A DNA stretch of 64,000 nt from Hoyosella levis (GTDB lineage Bacteria > Actinomycetota > Actinomycetes > Mycobacteriales > Mycobacteriaceae): the NCBI RefSeq assembly GCF_026008515.1, contig NZ_BQYM01000001.1:124001-188000 (forward strand). The letters run 5' to 3'. The notes under the pieces were generated by a model. That model worked only from the letters and a program-made list of their open reading frames with translations. It searched no databases and had not been told where the DNA came from. The translations under genes and the position numbers were made by a program. Within the stretch, counting starts at the first letter, position 1; each line of letters starts with the position of its first letter. Below are positions 18,575 through 27,274 of the stretch, piece by piece.

Positions 18575-19120
18575 ATGAAGATTGGCATCATCATCGGTTC
18601 GATTCGCGACGATCGCAAGGGAGCGCTTGTTGGCTCCTGGGTGAGCGGGGCCGCGAAAGCGCGCGGTGATGCTGACTTCGTCGTGATCGACCTGAAGGAG
18701 TTCGAGGTTCCCTTGCTGACCTCGGCGACCGTTCCCGGCGCGGCCAACCGGCAGTACGATTCCGAGGCCGTCACCGCCTGGGGCGCGGCGATCGATGAGT
18801 GCGACGGCTTTGTGTTCGTCACGCCCGAGTACAACCACAGCGTGCCGGGTGGCTTCAAGAACGCGTTCGACAGCATCGGCCCCGAGTGGATGGGCAAGAC
18901 CGTCGCGTTCGTCGCCTACGGCGCGGACGGTGGCGTGCGCTCGGTCGAGCATTGGCGGCAGATCATCGCCAACTTCCAGATGCACGACGTTCGGGCGCAG
19001 GTCGCGCTCGGCCTGTTCACCGATTTCGACGAGGCAGGCCTGGCCCTGCAGGATCGCCGCGAAGGCGAGCTCGCGACCCTCCTCGACCAGCTCGTGTCGT
19101 TGACCGAGCGCCTCTCCTGA
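18575..19120 (+). CDS. NAD(P)H-dependent FMN reductase / quinone reductase
   Basis: A 181-residue flavodoxin-like reductase (NADPH-dependent FMN reductase family). The FMN phosphate loop is GSIRDDRKGALVGSWV and the isoalloxazine-side motif is TPEYNHSVPGGFKNAFD. It would reduce FMN, quinones or azo compounds with NAD(P)H. A GAGGAG ribosome site precedes the ATG. It is divergent from rox with the RAE between them, which raises the possibility of rifamycin-responsive expression, but the family is common and the link is only positional. Confidence 0.85.
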   Translation: MKIGIIIGSIRDDRKGALVGSWVSGAAKARGDADFVVIDLKEFEVPLLTSATVPGAANRQYDSEAVTAWGAAIDECDGFVFVTPEYNHSVPGGFKNAFDSIGPEWMGKTVAFVAYGADGGVRSVEHWRQIIANFQMHDVRAQVALGLFTDFDEAGLALQDRREGELATLLDQLVSLTERLS

Positions 19121-19200
19121 CGCTGGGACCCTCTCCCTCACCGTGACGTTTCCGTGCTGGTATGACGGCTCATGGGCCGCTCCGGGGAAGATCATCCTGC

Positions 19201-19216
19201 TGTGATTCACGTCACC
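19201..19216 (+). promoter_or_regulatory. CRP/GlxR-type site upstream of alkB1
   Basis: TGTGATTCACGTCACC matches TGTGA-N6-TCACA at nine of ten fixed positions. It ends 80 bases before the alkB1 start and touches the adjoining palindrome at 19215-19231. A carbon-source (cAMP) signal is the natural reading; binding is inferred. Confidence 0.55.
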
Positions 19217-19231
19217 AAATCGGCGATTTGG
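19215..19231. promoter_or_regulatory. Palindromic operator candidate of alkB1
   Basis: CCAAATCG-G-CGATTTGG is a perfect 8-base inverted repeat with a single central base, 66 bases upstream of alkB1. Its first two bases are the last two of the CRP/GlxR-type site, so the two proteins would compete or contact each other. The sequence differs from the palindrome before the desaturase operon. Confidence 0.55.
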
Positions 19232-19296
19232 GCGTAGTGTCGGAAGTAGCGGCAACACAGAGTTGTGGTGCCTTTGTGGTGAGCCAAGGAGGGCCA

Positions 19297-20580
19297 ATGA
19301 CTTCATCGGATTCGCTGCACGAGACTCCCGTCTCGCAGTGGCACGACAAGAAACGCTACTGGTGGATGCTCGGGATGGCGGTCCCTGCCTTGTTCCTTGT
19401 GGGAATGGGTTTTGTCGCGCTGTACAACAGCCTCGGCTGGACGACCGCGGCGTCGGTCTCCTGGTGGATCGGACCGATCCTCGTATACATGATCATCCCC
19501 ATCATCGACATCGCGCTCGGGCCGGACGGCTCGAACCCGCCGGATGACTGGATGGAGAAGCTGGAGAACGACAAGTACTACCGGTACATCCTCTACGCCT
19601 ACACCCCGATCCAGTACACCGGCTTCGTGCTTGCCTGCTATTTCGTCACGGCCAGCAACCCGAGCTGGATCGGCTACGACGGTCCGCTGTCGTTCATCGA
19701 CAAGGTCGGCGTAATGGCAACAATGGCCATGATCGGTGGCATCGGCATCAACACCGCGCACGAGCTCGGCCACAAAAAGGTGCAGCTGGAGCGGTGGCTG
19801 TCGAAGATCACCCTCGCGCAGACCTTCTACGGCCACTTCTATGTCGAGCACAACCGCGGCCACCACGTCCGCGTCGCCACCCCGGAGGATCCGGCGAGCG
19901 CTCGGTTTGGCGAGAATTTCTGGATGTTCCTCCCCCGCACGGTGATCGGTGGATTCAAGTCGGCCTGGCACCTGGAGAAGCAACGCTTCGACCGCATGGG
20001 CAAGAGTCCCTGGTCCATCAAGAACGATGTGCTCAACGCCTGGCTGATCTCGGTGGTGCTGTGGGGCGCTATGGTCGCGATCTTCGGCTGGGCAGTGCTC
20101 CCGTGGATCATCTTCCAGGCAGTGTGGGGGTTCTCCCTGCTGGAGGTGGTCAACTACCTGGAGCACTACGGCCTGGTGAGGCAGAAGACCGCGAGCGGGC
20201 GCTATGAACGTTGCGCGCCGTCGCACTCGTGGAACAGCGATCACATCTGCACCAACGTGTTCCTGTACCACCTGCAGCGCCACAGCGACCACCACGCCTA
20301 CCCCACCCGTCGCTACCAGATCCTGCGCTCCTGGGATGGGGCGCCGAGCCTGCCAGGCGGGTATGCCAGCATGATCGTGCTCGCCTACTTCCCGCCGCTG
20401 TGGCGCAAGGTGATGGACAAGCGAGTGCTCGCTCACTACGGCGGCGACATCACCAAGGCCAATATCTACCCGCCCAAGCGGGAGAAGATCCTCGCCAAGT
20501 ACGGCGCCGGAGATTCCGACGCAGGCACATCAGACGCCGAGCAGCCGGACCCAGGAAAGTCGGACGCAGGGGAATCCTGA
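19297..20580 (+). CDS. alkB: Alkane 1-monooxygenase AlkB (copy 1)
   Basis: A 427-residue integral-membrane di-iron alkane hydroxylase. Histidine boxes are HELGH (155-159), EHNRGHH (184-190) and LQRHSDHHAYP (from 326), plus the AlkB signature NYLEHYGL (286-293). It oxidises the terminal methyl of n-alkanes to 1-alkanols with electrons from rubredoxin and rubredoxin reductase. Neither partner is encoded here. The ATG at 19297 has AAGGAGGG upstream; the longer frame from 19162 crosses the operators. The C-terminus has a hydrophilic tail of Asp, Ser, Gly and Pro repeats (about residues 405-427) that copy 2 lacks. A hairpin terminator follows. Confidence 0.95.
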   Translation: MTSSDSLHETPVSQWHDKKRYWWMLGMAVPALFLVGMGFVALYNSLGWTTAASVSWWIGPILVYMIIPIIDIALGPDGSNPPDDWMEKLENDKYYRYILYAYTPIQYTGFVLACYFVTASNPSWIGYDGPLSFIDKVGVMATMAMIGGIGINTAHELGHKKVQLERWLSKITLAQTFYGHFYVEHNRGHHVRVATPEDPASARFGENFWMFLPRTVIGGFKSAWHLEKQRFDRMGKSPWSIKNDVLNAWLISVVLWGAMVAIFGWAVLPWIIFQAVWGFSLLEVVNYLEHYGLVRQKTASGRYERCAPSHSWNSDHICTNVFLYHLQRHSDHHAYPTRRYQILRSWDGAPSLPGGYASMIVLAYFPPLWRKVMDKRVLAHYGGDITKANIYPPKREKILAKYGAGDSDAGTSDAEQPDPGKSDAGES

Positions 20581-20600
20581 CCCTGTCCTCGCTGCGCTGA

Positions 20601-20638
20601 CGCTGCCCTCCTGGTCCTTGCGGACCGGGAGGGCAGCG
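20601..20638 (+). terminator. Hairpin terminator after alkB1
   Basis: CGCTGCCCTCCTGGTCC and GGACCGGGAGGGCAGCG form a 17-position stem with one T-G pair and a 4-base loop, 20 bases after the alkB1 stop. Very stable and in the right place, though without a T-run. Confidence 0.8.
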
Positions 20639-20694
20639 CCGTTCGTAGGACAGCGTCGTTCCCGGGGCACCAGCGCTAGCCGCCGCGGGGCACA

Positions 20695-21357
20695 ATGGCA
20701 GGCATGAATGGCTTGGCGCGGGCGCACCGCATCGCTGGGGTCCTGTACCTGCTGGCCGCGGCGGTGGTGATTGGCGGCATGGTGCTCTATGCGCGCACCG
20801 GCATCGACCTCGAGGAGGCCGTCCGGGCTGGCACCATGGCCGACTACCTCGATGCCGCCTCGGGCAGTGCCGCGCTGGTCGCCAACTACGGCCTGTGGAT
20901 CGTCACCGCGCTGCTCGTCGCTCTTGGCTCGGTCGCGCTGGCCGTGGCGAGCCGGACGCTCGCCAGCATCATGGGGGCAGCCGTCACGGTGATCGCCGCC
21001 GCGCTGGCCCTGCCCACCTACCTGCTGGTGATGACCCTCGTGGTGGCTGCGGCCGACGAGGACGCCGTGGAGCTAGCGACCGTTCTCGGCTGGCTGGCCT
21101 CGCGCGCCGACTGGGTCACCACGGCGCTGCTGCTCGGCCTCGCTCCCGCCTTGCTCGGCTGGTCCGGCGCATGGGCGCCCGGCTGGCTACGAGCGCTGGG
21201 CATCGTCTCGGCCGCGTGCGGGGCGACTGCGATCGCGGTGTTTGCGGTCGAGTCGCTCGCGCCCGCGGGGTACGCGGTGCTGGTGACCGGGCCGGTGTGG
21301 CTCGTCGCAGCGGGGGCGCTGCTTCTCCGCCCTTCGCGCGGAGAACATGCCGTGTAG
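20695..21357 (+). CDS. Small multi-pass membrane protein, unknown function
   Basis: A 220-residue hydrophobic protein with about six transmembrane helices, each rich in Ala, Val and Leu. Its layout (helix pairs with a short Asp/Glu-rich loop near residue 120) recalls DUF4386-like proteins, but I cannot confirm that. The start may be 20695 or 20704; no clear ribosome site is seen and it may be leaderless. It ends directly against the convergent SulP gene. No functional link to alkB1 is visible beyond position. Confidence 0.65.
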   Translation: MAGMNGLARAHRIAGVLYLLAAAVVIGGMVLYARTGIDLEEAVRAGTMADYLDAASGSAALVANYGLWIVTALLVALGSVALAVASRTLASIMGAAVTVIAAALALPTYLLVMTLVVAAADEDAVELATVLGWLASRADWVTTALLLGLAPALLGWSGAWAPGWLRALGIVSAACGATAIAVFAVESLAPAGYAVLVTGPVWLVAAGALLLRPSRGEHAV

Positions 21358-23088
21358 TCACGGGGGGGTTGGCCCTTTGGGTCGCTCCTGCGGCGGGTGG
21401 CCGTGGCGCGTCTTGTAGGCACGAAGGTAGCCGTCGACGGCCGTCGGCAGGGTCGGGAAGATCTGCTCCTCGCCGATCTTGCCGAGCAGGCCCGCCGCCT
21501 CGAGGTCGGCACGCAGCTCCCGCTTGACGCGCGCGAGGGCGAGGGTGATGCCGCGCTTCTCGAGCTCGCGGCGCAGCTCCTCGAGCATGTCGGTCGCGGT
21601 CAGGTCGATCTCGACCATCGCCTCGGTGTTGACGACGAGCCATTCGGCCGGGGTGGGCGCGGAATCGACGGCGGCGACGACGCGGCGGTGGAAGTCGGCT
21701 GCGTTAGCGAAGAACAGAGGCGCGTCATAGCGGTAGACCACGAGTCCCGGCATCCGGTGGGCGTTCGGGTAGTCCTCGATATCGTGCATGCCCGCGAGCC
21801 CGGGCACTTGGCCGAGAACACCGTCGTGGGGCCGGGCGACGCGCCGGAGCAGGTCGAGGATGGACAGCACGATGGCAACGATGACGCCATTGAGCACGCC
21901 GAGCACTAGCACGGAGAAGGTGGTGGCGAGGGCGAGGACGAGCTCGCTGGACCGGAAGGCGGCGATGCGGCGGAACTCGCGGAGATCGATCAGCTTCGTG
22001 GCGGCAAAGATGACGAGCGCGCCGAGCGCGGCGGTGGGGAATGTCTCGAGGAGCGGCCCGCCCGCGTAGAGCACCACGATCACGATCGACAGCGCGGCGA
22101 GGGAATGCACCTGGGTGCGGCTGCCGATGGAATCGCCGAGCGCGGTGCGGCTCGCGCTGCTGCTCACCGGAAAAGAGCTCAGGGCCGCGGCGCCGAGGTT
22201 GGCGCTGCCGAGCGCGAGCAGTTCCTTGTTCGCGTCGATCCGGTAGTTGTGGCGGCTTGCGAAGGATCGCGCGGTGAGCACATTGGTGGAGTAGCCGACG
22301 ATGGCCACTCCGACAGCGGGCAGCAGCAGCGTGCCAAGATCGCCGCCAGTGATGGCGGGCAGGGACGGAGCGGGCAGGCCCTCGGGCACCGACCCGACGA
22401 CGGCGATGCCGATCCCGCGCAGCGAGAACACCTCGGTCACCGTGGCGGCGAGGACGACAGCGACGAGCGGGATCGGCAGCAGCGGCCAGCGCGCGTGCCC
22501 GGCGAGCAGGAACACTGTGGTGGCTGCACCGAGGGCAAAGGTCGCCCAGTGGATATCGTCGATCAGGCCAAGGAAGGACATCGCGCGCGTGGTCGCCGCG
22601 TTGCCGTTGACGGGAGTGCCGGTGATGGTGCCGAGCTGGCTGACGATCATGATCAGCGCGATTCCCGCCATGTAGCCGACGAGAACGGGGCGCGACAGCA
22701 GGTTCGCGAGGAACCCGAGGCGGGCTGCCCACGCCAGGATGCAGATGATGCCGACAAGCAGCGCGAGCAGCGCGGCGAGACCGGCGTAGCGCGCGGGGTC
22801 CCCGGCGGCGAGCGGCGCGATCGCTGCTGCGGTCATCAGGGCGGTGGTGGACTCGGGCCCGACCGATAGCTGCCGCGAGGTACCGAGGATCGCGTAGACC
22901 ACGAGGGCGGCACCGATGGCCCACAGCCCCACCACCGGAGGTAGTCCGGCGACAGCGGCGTAGGCCATGACCTGCGGGATGAGGTAGGCGGCGACGGTGA
23001 TGCCGGCGAGCACGTCGGCGCGCAGCCAGCGTCGGCGGTAGTGGCGCAGCGCGACGTAGTTGCGGGGCACTCCGTTAGCCGTGGCCAT
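21358..23088 (-). CDS. SulP-family anion transporter with STAS domain
   Basis: A 576-residue SLC26/SulP carrier. The N-terminal hallmark AGITVAAYLIPQVMAYAAVAGLPPVVGLW is intact, followed by about eleven further membrane helices and a C-terminal cytoplasmic STAS domain (from about residue 440, VVYRYDAPLFFANAADFHRRV). Bacterial SulP proteins import sulfate, bicarbonate or dicarboxylates; the substrate cannot be told here. The ATG at 23088 has a GGGAG site; the open frame reaches 23136. It lies between the two alkB genes on the other strand. Confidence 0.9.
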   Translation of the reverse strand: MATANGVPRNYVALRHYRRRWLRADVLAGITVAAYLIPQVMAYAAVAGLPPVVGLWAIGAALVVYAILGTSRQLSVGPESTTALMTAAAIAPLAAGDPARYAGLAALLALLVGIICILAWAARLGFLANLLSRPVLVGYMAGIALIMIVSQLGTITGTPVNGNAATTRAMSFLGLIDDIHWATFALGAATTVFLLAGHARWPLLPIPLVAVVLAATVTEVFSLRGIGIAVVGSVPEGLPAPSLPAITGGDLGTLLLPAVGVAIVGYSTNVLTARSFASRHNYRIDANKELLALGSANLGAAALSSFPVSSSASRTALGDSIGSRTQVHSLAALSIVIVVLYAGGPLLETFPTAALGALVIFAATKLIDLREFRRIAAFRSSELVLALATTFSVLVLGVLNGVIVAIVLSILDLLRRVARPHDGVLGQVPGLAGMHDIEDYPNAHRMPGLVVYRYDAPLFFANAADFHRRVVAAVDSAPTPAEWLVVNTEAMVEIDLTATDMLEELRRELEKRGITLALARVKRELRADLEAAGLLGKIGEEQIFPTLPTAVDGYLRAYKTRHGHPPQERPKGPTPP

Positions 23089-23319
23089 GGCGACACTCCC
23101 GGCTCGAGAAATGTGGCGTATCCGTGATCTTTCCATGCCCGGGCAGCGTGCGGGCAGGTCTCCCCTGACGAGGCCCCCACATCAAGCAGCGGAGCTTGTT
23201 TCTTCTGGACAAAACGCCCGAACTGTTGTGCATCCTGCACGTTCTCGCGCTATCGTCAGCGATGTATACAGATCACACGTTTTTGTCTGCGTGTGTCCGT
23301 TTCGCTGGAGAGGACAAAG

Positions 23320-24552
23320 GTGTCGTCAGCAGAAGTTGTTCCCAAGAGCCCGGTCAGCGAGTGGCGCGACAAGAAGCGCTACTGGTGGACCCTGGGCATG
23401 CTCGTTCCCGGCGCGATGGTCATCGTGCTCGGCCTCGTCTGGGGGCTCAACCAGATCGGGCTCACGTCCGTCACGCACGTGTTGTGGTGGGCAGGCCCCA
23501 TCCTCGTGTACATCCTCATCCCGCTCATCGATATCTTCCTGGGTCCCGACGGCGAGAACCCGCCGGAGGAATGGATGGAGCGGCTCGACAACGACAAGTA
23601 CTACCGGTACATCCTCTACGCCTACATCCCGCTGCAGTACATCACGTTCTTCATGGCGATGTACCTGATCACTGCCAGTGACCTAGGCTGGCTCGGCTTC
23701 GACGACGGCCTCGGCCTCGTTGACAAGATCGGCCTGGCCATCAGTGTCTCCTTCGTCGGCGGCATCGGCATCAACACTGCCCACGAGCTCGGCCACAAGA
23801 AGGAGAACCTCGAGCGCTGGCTGTCGAAGATCACCCTCGCGCAGACCTTCTACGGTCACTTCTACGTCGAGCACAACCGCGGCCACCACGTCCGCGTCGC
23901 CACGCCGGAGGATCCCGCGAGCTCGCGCCTCGGCGAGACGTTCTGGGCTTTCTGGCCGCGCACGGTGTTCGGCAGCCTCAAGTCGGCCTGGCATCTCGAG
24001 AAGATCCGCTTCGAGCGCATGGGCAAGAGCCACTGGACGATCAAGAACGATGTGCTCAACGCCTGGCTGATGTCCGTGGTCCTGTTCGGGGCCACCATCG
24101 CGATCTTCGGCGCTGGGGTCATCCCGTACCTGGTCCTGCAGGCGATCCTGGGGTTCTCGCTGCTGGAGGTCGTGAACTACCTCGAGCACTACGGCCTGGT
24201 GCGGCAGAAGACCGCGAGCGGGCGCTACGAGCGCTGCTCGCCGCAGCATAGCTGGAACAGCGACCACATCTGCACCAACGTGTTCCTGTACCACCTGCAG
24301 CGCCACAGCGACCACCACGCCTACCCCACTCGTCGCTACCAGATCCTGCGCTCCTGGGACGGCGCTCCCAACCTGCCTAGCGGCTACGCCAGCATGATCG
24401 TGCTCGCGTACTTCCCGCCCCTGTGGAGGCGCGTCATGGACAAGCGCGTGCTCGCCCACTACGGCGGCGACATCACCAAGGCCAACATCCACCCCCGCAA
24501 GCGCGACAAGTACCTCGCCAAGTACGGGGCCGCGACAAGCCAGGACAGCTAG
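23320..24552 (+). CDS. alkB: Alkane 1-monooxygenase AlkB (copy 2)
   Basis: A 410-residue paralogue of copy 1, with long identical stretches through all histidine boxes (HELGHK, EHNRGHHVR, LQRHSDHHAYP, NYLEHYGL). It lacks the hydrophilic tail of copy 1. I chose the GTG at 23320, preceded by GGAGAGGAC; another GTG lies at 23293. The upstream space (23089-23319) holds no copy of the alkB1 operators, only short dyads such as GTGCA-TCC-TGCAC at 23228-23240 and CACACG/CGTGTG at 23274-23295, so the two copies are probably regulated differently. No rubredoxin gene follows. Confidence 0.94.
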   Translation: MSSAEVVPKSPVSEWRDKKRYWWTLGMLVPGAMVIVLGLVWGLNQIGLTSVTHVLWWAGPILVYILIPLIDIFLGPDGENPPEEWMERLDNDKYYRYILYAYIPLQYITFFMAMYLITASDLGWLGFDDGLGLVDKIGLAISVSFVGGIGINTAHELGHKKENLERWLSKITLAQTFYGHFYVEHNRGHHVRVATPEDPASSRLGETFWAFWPRTVFGSLKSAWHLEKIRFERMGKSHWTIKNDVLNAWLMSVVLFGATIAIFGAGVIPYLVLQAILGFSLLEVVNYLEHYGLVRQKTASGRYERCSPQHSWNSDHICTNVFLYHLQRHSDHHAYPTRRYQILRSWDGAPNLPSGYASMIVLAYFPPLWRRVMDKRVLAHYGGDITKANIHPRKRDKYLAKYGAATSQDS

Positions 24553-24569
24553 CCAGCAACCCGACGAAC

Positions 24570-24603
24570 TCCGGGGCCAGCGCATCGCCGCGCTGGCCCC
24601 GGA
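24570..24603 (+). terminator. Hairpin terminator after alkB2
   Basis: TCCGGGGCCAGCGC and its exact complement form a perfect 14-base stem with a 6-base loop, 17 bases after the alkB2 stop and before egtA. Confidence 0.82.
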
Positions 24604-24695
24604 CTCGTTGCACCACCAGCCCCGCGCGGCCCGGGACCATCCGCTTGAGGGCAAAGTGTGGCGCGGATCGCTTGGGCGCCGGTAGTTTCGACACC

Positions 24696-25928
24696 ATGGG
24701 CCTACCCCCACCGGCGACCAGGCGGACCGCGGAACCCGCGAAGCTCGTGCGTACCCGCGATGCGGCGCGGGAGCTGATCACCTCCCGCATCACGGCCACT
24801 GCCACTGATCCGACGGTCGGCGCCGAGATCGAATGGCTCGTCCTCGACCCGGCTGATCCCCGGCGCAGGCCCCGGCTCCCGGAGATCCAGGCGGCGCTGG
24901 GCCCATGGGCACCGCCGCTCGCCGGCCGCTCCGCTCCCCTGCCGGGCGGCTCGGTGGTCACCATCGAGCCGGGTGGCCAGATCGAGCTATCGAGTGCGCC
25001 CGCGCCGTCCGCGCGCGCACTGCTCACCGCGCTGCACGAGGACGCGCGCCTGCTCGCCGCCCGGTTGAGCGTCCAGGGCCTCGTCCTCGGCTGCGCCGCC
25101 GCCGACACCTGCCGCGCGCCCGAGCGCATCCTCGACGCGCCCCGCTACCGCGCCATGGAGGCCGTGTTCGACCGCAACGGGCCAATGGGCCGGATCATGA
25201 TGAACAACACCACTGCGGTGCAGCCCTGCGTGGGACCGGGCAGCACCGCCACCGAATCGGAGTCACGATGGCAGATGCTCAACGCCATCGGACCGGCCCT
25301 GATCGCGGCTTTCGCGGCATCCCCGCGGGTAGCGGGCGGCGCGGCGGGCCGGTGGGCCTCGCAGCGGATGCGGGCCTGGTTCACCCTCGATCCCGCCCGC
25401 ACGCGGTTGCCAGCAGGGTGCGATCTCGGCGAGGGCTATGCCACGTGGGCGCTCGGGGTGCCGCTGCTGTGCGTGCACTCCGAGAGCCAGGACTGGGGCG
25501 CTCCCCCGGGCCTGGCGCTGGGCACCTGGATCGATCAGGGCGCCGGGTCGCCGATCGGGCGCGCCCCCACCGTCGATGACGTCGACTACCACTTGACGAC
25601 GCTCTTCCCGCCCGTGCGGCCCAAGGGCTTCTTCGAGATCCGCTACCTCGACCAGCAGCCCGATCAGCGGTGGGACCTTCCCGTCGCCGTTATCGCGGCA
25701 CTGGTCTCCTCCCCCGCTACCGTCGAGCAGGCCCACGCGATCGCCGAGCCCGTATCCACCTTGTGGGCGCGTGCCGCCCGGCTCGGCACCAGCAACCCCG
25801 AGCTGGCCCGCGCGGCGCGCGAGCTGCTGATGCTGGCCGCGCGCCACTGCGACGACGCCACCCTCGCGGCCCGCATCGAGCAACTGGCCCGGCCGCAGAT
25901 GACGACCGCACGAGCAGGAGCTTCATGA
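24696..25928 (+). CDS. egtA: Ergothioneine biosynthesis glutamate-cysteine ligase EgtA
   Basis: A 410-residue GCS2-type ligase that makes gamma-glutamylcysteine, the sulfur donor for EgtB. Visible features are VGAEIEWLV near the N-terminus (metal/ATP-binding Glu region), the GGSVVTIEPGGQIELSSAP motif, RYRAMEAVFDRNGPMGRIMMNNTTAVQPCVG and the late FFEIRYLD. The ATG at 24696 is preceded by no ribosome site but by a TAGTTT box 9 bases upstream, so the mRNA may be leaderless. It overlaps egtB by 4 bases (ATGA). First gene of the egtABCD cluster. Confidence 0.93.
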   Translation: MGLPPPATRRTAEPAKLVRTRDAARELITSRITATATDPTVGAEIEWLVLDPADPRRRPRLPEIQAALGPWAPPLAGRSAPLPGGSVVTIEPGGQIELSSAPAPSARALLTALHEDARLLAARLSVQGLVLGCAAADTCRAPERILDAPRYRAMEAVFDRNGPMGRIMMNNTTAVQPCVGPGSTATESESRWQMLNAIGPALIAAFAASPRVAGGAAGRWASQRMRAWFTLDPARTRLPAGCDLGEGYATWALGVPLLCVHSESQDWGAPPGLALGTWIDQGAGSPIGRAPTVDDVDYHLTTLFPPVRPKGFFEIRYLDQQPDQRWDLPVAVIAALVSSPATVEQAHAIAEPVSTLWARAARLGTSNPELARAARELLMLAARHCDDATLAARIEQLARPQMTTARAGAS

Positions 25929-27274
25929 CCACCGACGAGTCCGTCCCCGCTCCACTGGACCAGCGCTCGCCCGGCAGCGTCCGCGAGCGCATCGCCACTA
26001 CCCTCGCGCGTGCCCGCGCCCGCAGCACGCTGCTCACCGATGCCGTCGACGAGGGCGATCTCGTCGCGCAGCACTCCCCCTTGATGAGCCCCCTGGTGTG
26101 GGACCTCGCGCACATCGGTAACCAGGAGGAACTGTGGCTCGTCCGCGATGTCGGCGGGCGCGAGCCGCTGCGCGCGGACATCGACGAGCTCTATGACGCC
26201 TTCCAGCATCCCCGGTCGACCAGGCCCCGGCTGCCGCTGCTCGGGCCGCGCGAGGCGCGCGACTACGTGCGCGTGGTCCGCGAGAAGACCCTCGATGTGC
26301 TCGATGCGACGCCGCTCGAGGGCGCGCCCCTGATCGAGGGGGGCTTCGCGTTCGGGATGATCGCCCAGCACGAGCAGCAGCACGACGAGACGATGCTCGC
26401 CACCCACCAGCTGCGCCGCGGCGCGCCCGTCCTCGCCGATCCCGAGCCGCCCCGGGCCCGGATCGACGCCAGCGGCCGGGTAGTGGTGCCCGCGGGCCCC
26501 TGCGAGATCGGCACCGATCACGAGCCGTGGGCGCTGGACAACGAGCGTCCCGCCCACACCGTGTGGATCGACGAGTTCGCTATCGCCCGCTCCCCCGTCA
26601 CCTGCGGCGAGTACATGGCATTCCTCGCCGACGGCGGCTACGAGCGCCGCGAGCTGTGGTCTGGCGAGGGCTGGCGGCACCGGAAGGAGGCCGGCATCTC
26701 CGCGCCGCTGTTCTGGCGCCGCGAGGGCGAGCAATGGTGGCGGCGGCGCTTCGGCCGCGAAGAGCCGGTCCCCGCCGATGAGCCCGTGATGCACGTGTGC
26801 TTCCACGAGGCCGAGGCATTCGCCCGCTGGGCCGGGGCACGGCTGCCCACCGAGCATGAGTGGGAGAAGGCGGCCCGCTTCGACCCCGCTACCGGACGAT
26901 CGCGACGCTACCCGTGGGGGGATGCCGAACCCACCGCCGAGCACGCCAACCTCGGGCAGCGCCACATCCGTCCCGCGCCAGCGGGCGCGTACCCGGCCGG
27001 AGCGTCGCCGCTCGGGGTGCAGCAGCTCATCGGGGACGTGTGGGAATGGACTTCCTCCCATTTCCTGCCCTACCCGGGCTTCCGGTTCTTCCCCTATGCC
27101 GAGTACTCGGAGGTGTTCTTCGGCAGCGACCACCGCGTGCTGCGCGGCGGCTCGTTCGGAACCGACGAGGTCGCGATCCGCGGCACGTTCCGCAACTGGG
27201 ACTATCCGATCCGGCGGCAGATCTTCGCGGGCCTGCGCCTCGCCTGGGACACCGGCAGCACCGGGCCGCGCTGA
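25925..27274 (+). CDS. egtB: Ergothioneine sulfoxide synthase EgtB
   Basis: A 449-residue non-haem iron enzyme that joins gamma-glutamylcysteine to hercynine with oxygen. The N-terminal DinB-like domain supplies the three iron ligands H63 (in LAHIGN), H149 and H153 (in AQHEQQHDET). The C-terminal sulfatase-modifying-factor fold (from about residue 185) ends with GDVWEWTSS and RVLRGGSFGT. The spacing matches mycobacterial EgtB. The start overlaps the egtA stop; the stop shares one base with the egtC start, so all three are translationally coupled. Confidence 0.95.
   Translation: MTTDESVPAPLDQRSPGSVRERIATTLARARARSTLLTDAVDEGDLVAQHSPLMSPLVWDLAHIGNQEELWLVRDVGGREPLRADIDELYDAFQHPRSTRPRLPLLGPREARDYVRVVREKTLDVLDATPLEGAPLIEGGFAFGMIAQHEQQHDETMLATHQLRRGAPVLADPEPPRARIDASGRVVVPAGPCEIGTDHEPWALDNERPAHTVWIDEFAIARSPVTCGEYMAFLADGGYERRELWSGEGWRHRKEAGISAPLFWRREGEQWWRRRFGREEPVPADEPVMHVCFHEAEAFARWAGARLPTEHEWEKAARFDPATGRSRRYPWGDAEPTAEHANLGQRHIRPAPAGAYPAGASPLGVQQLIGDVWEWTSSHFLPYPGFRFFPYAEYSEVFFGSDHRVLRGGSFGTDEVAIRGTFRNWDYPIRRQIFAGLRLAWDTGSTGPR

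Noticed and set aside
23221-23319. CRP-type site upstream of alkB2
   Set aside because: Only a TCACA half-site is present; the other half does not match at the required spacing.
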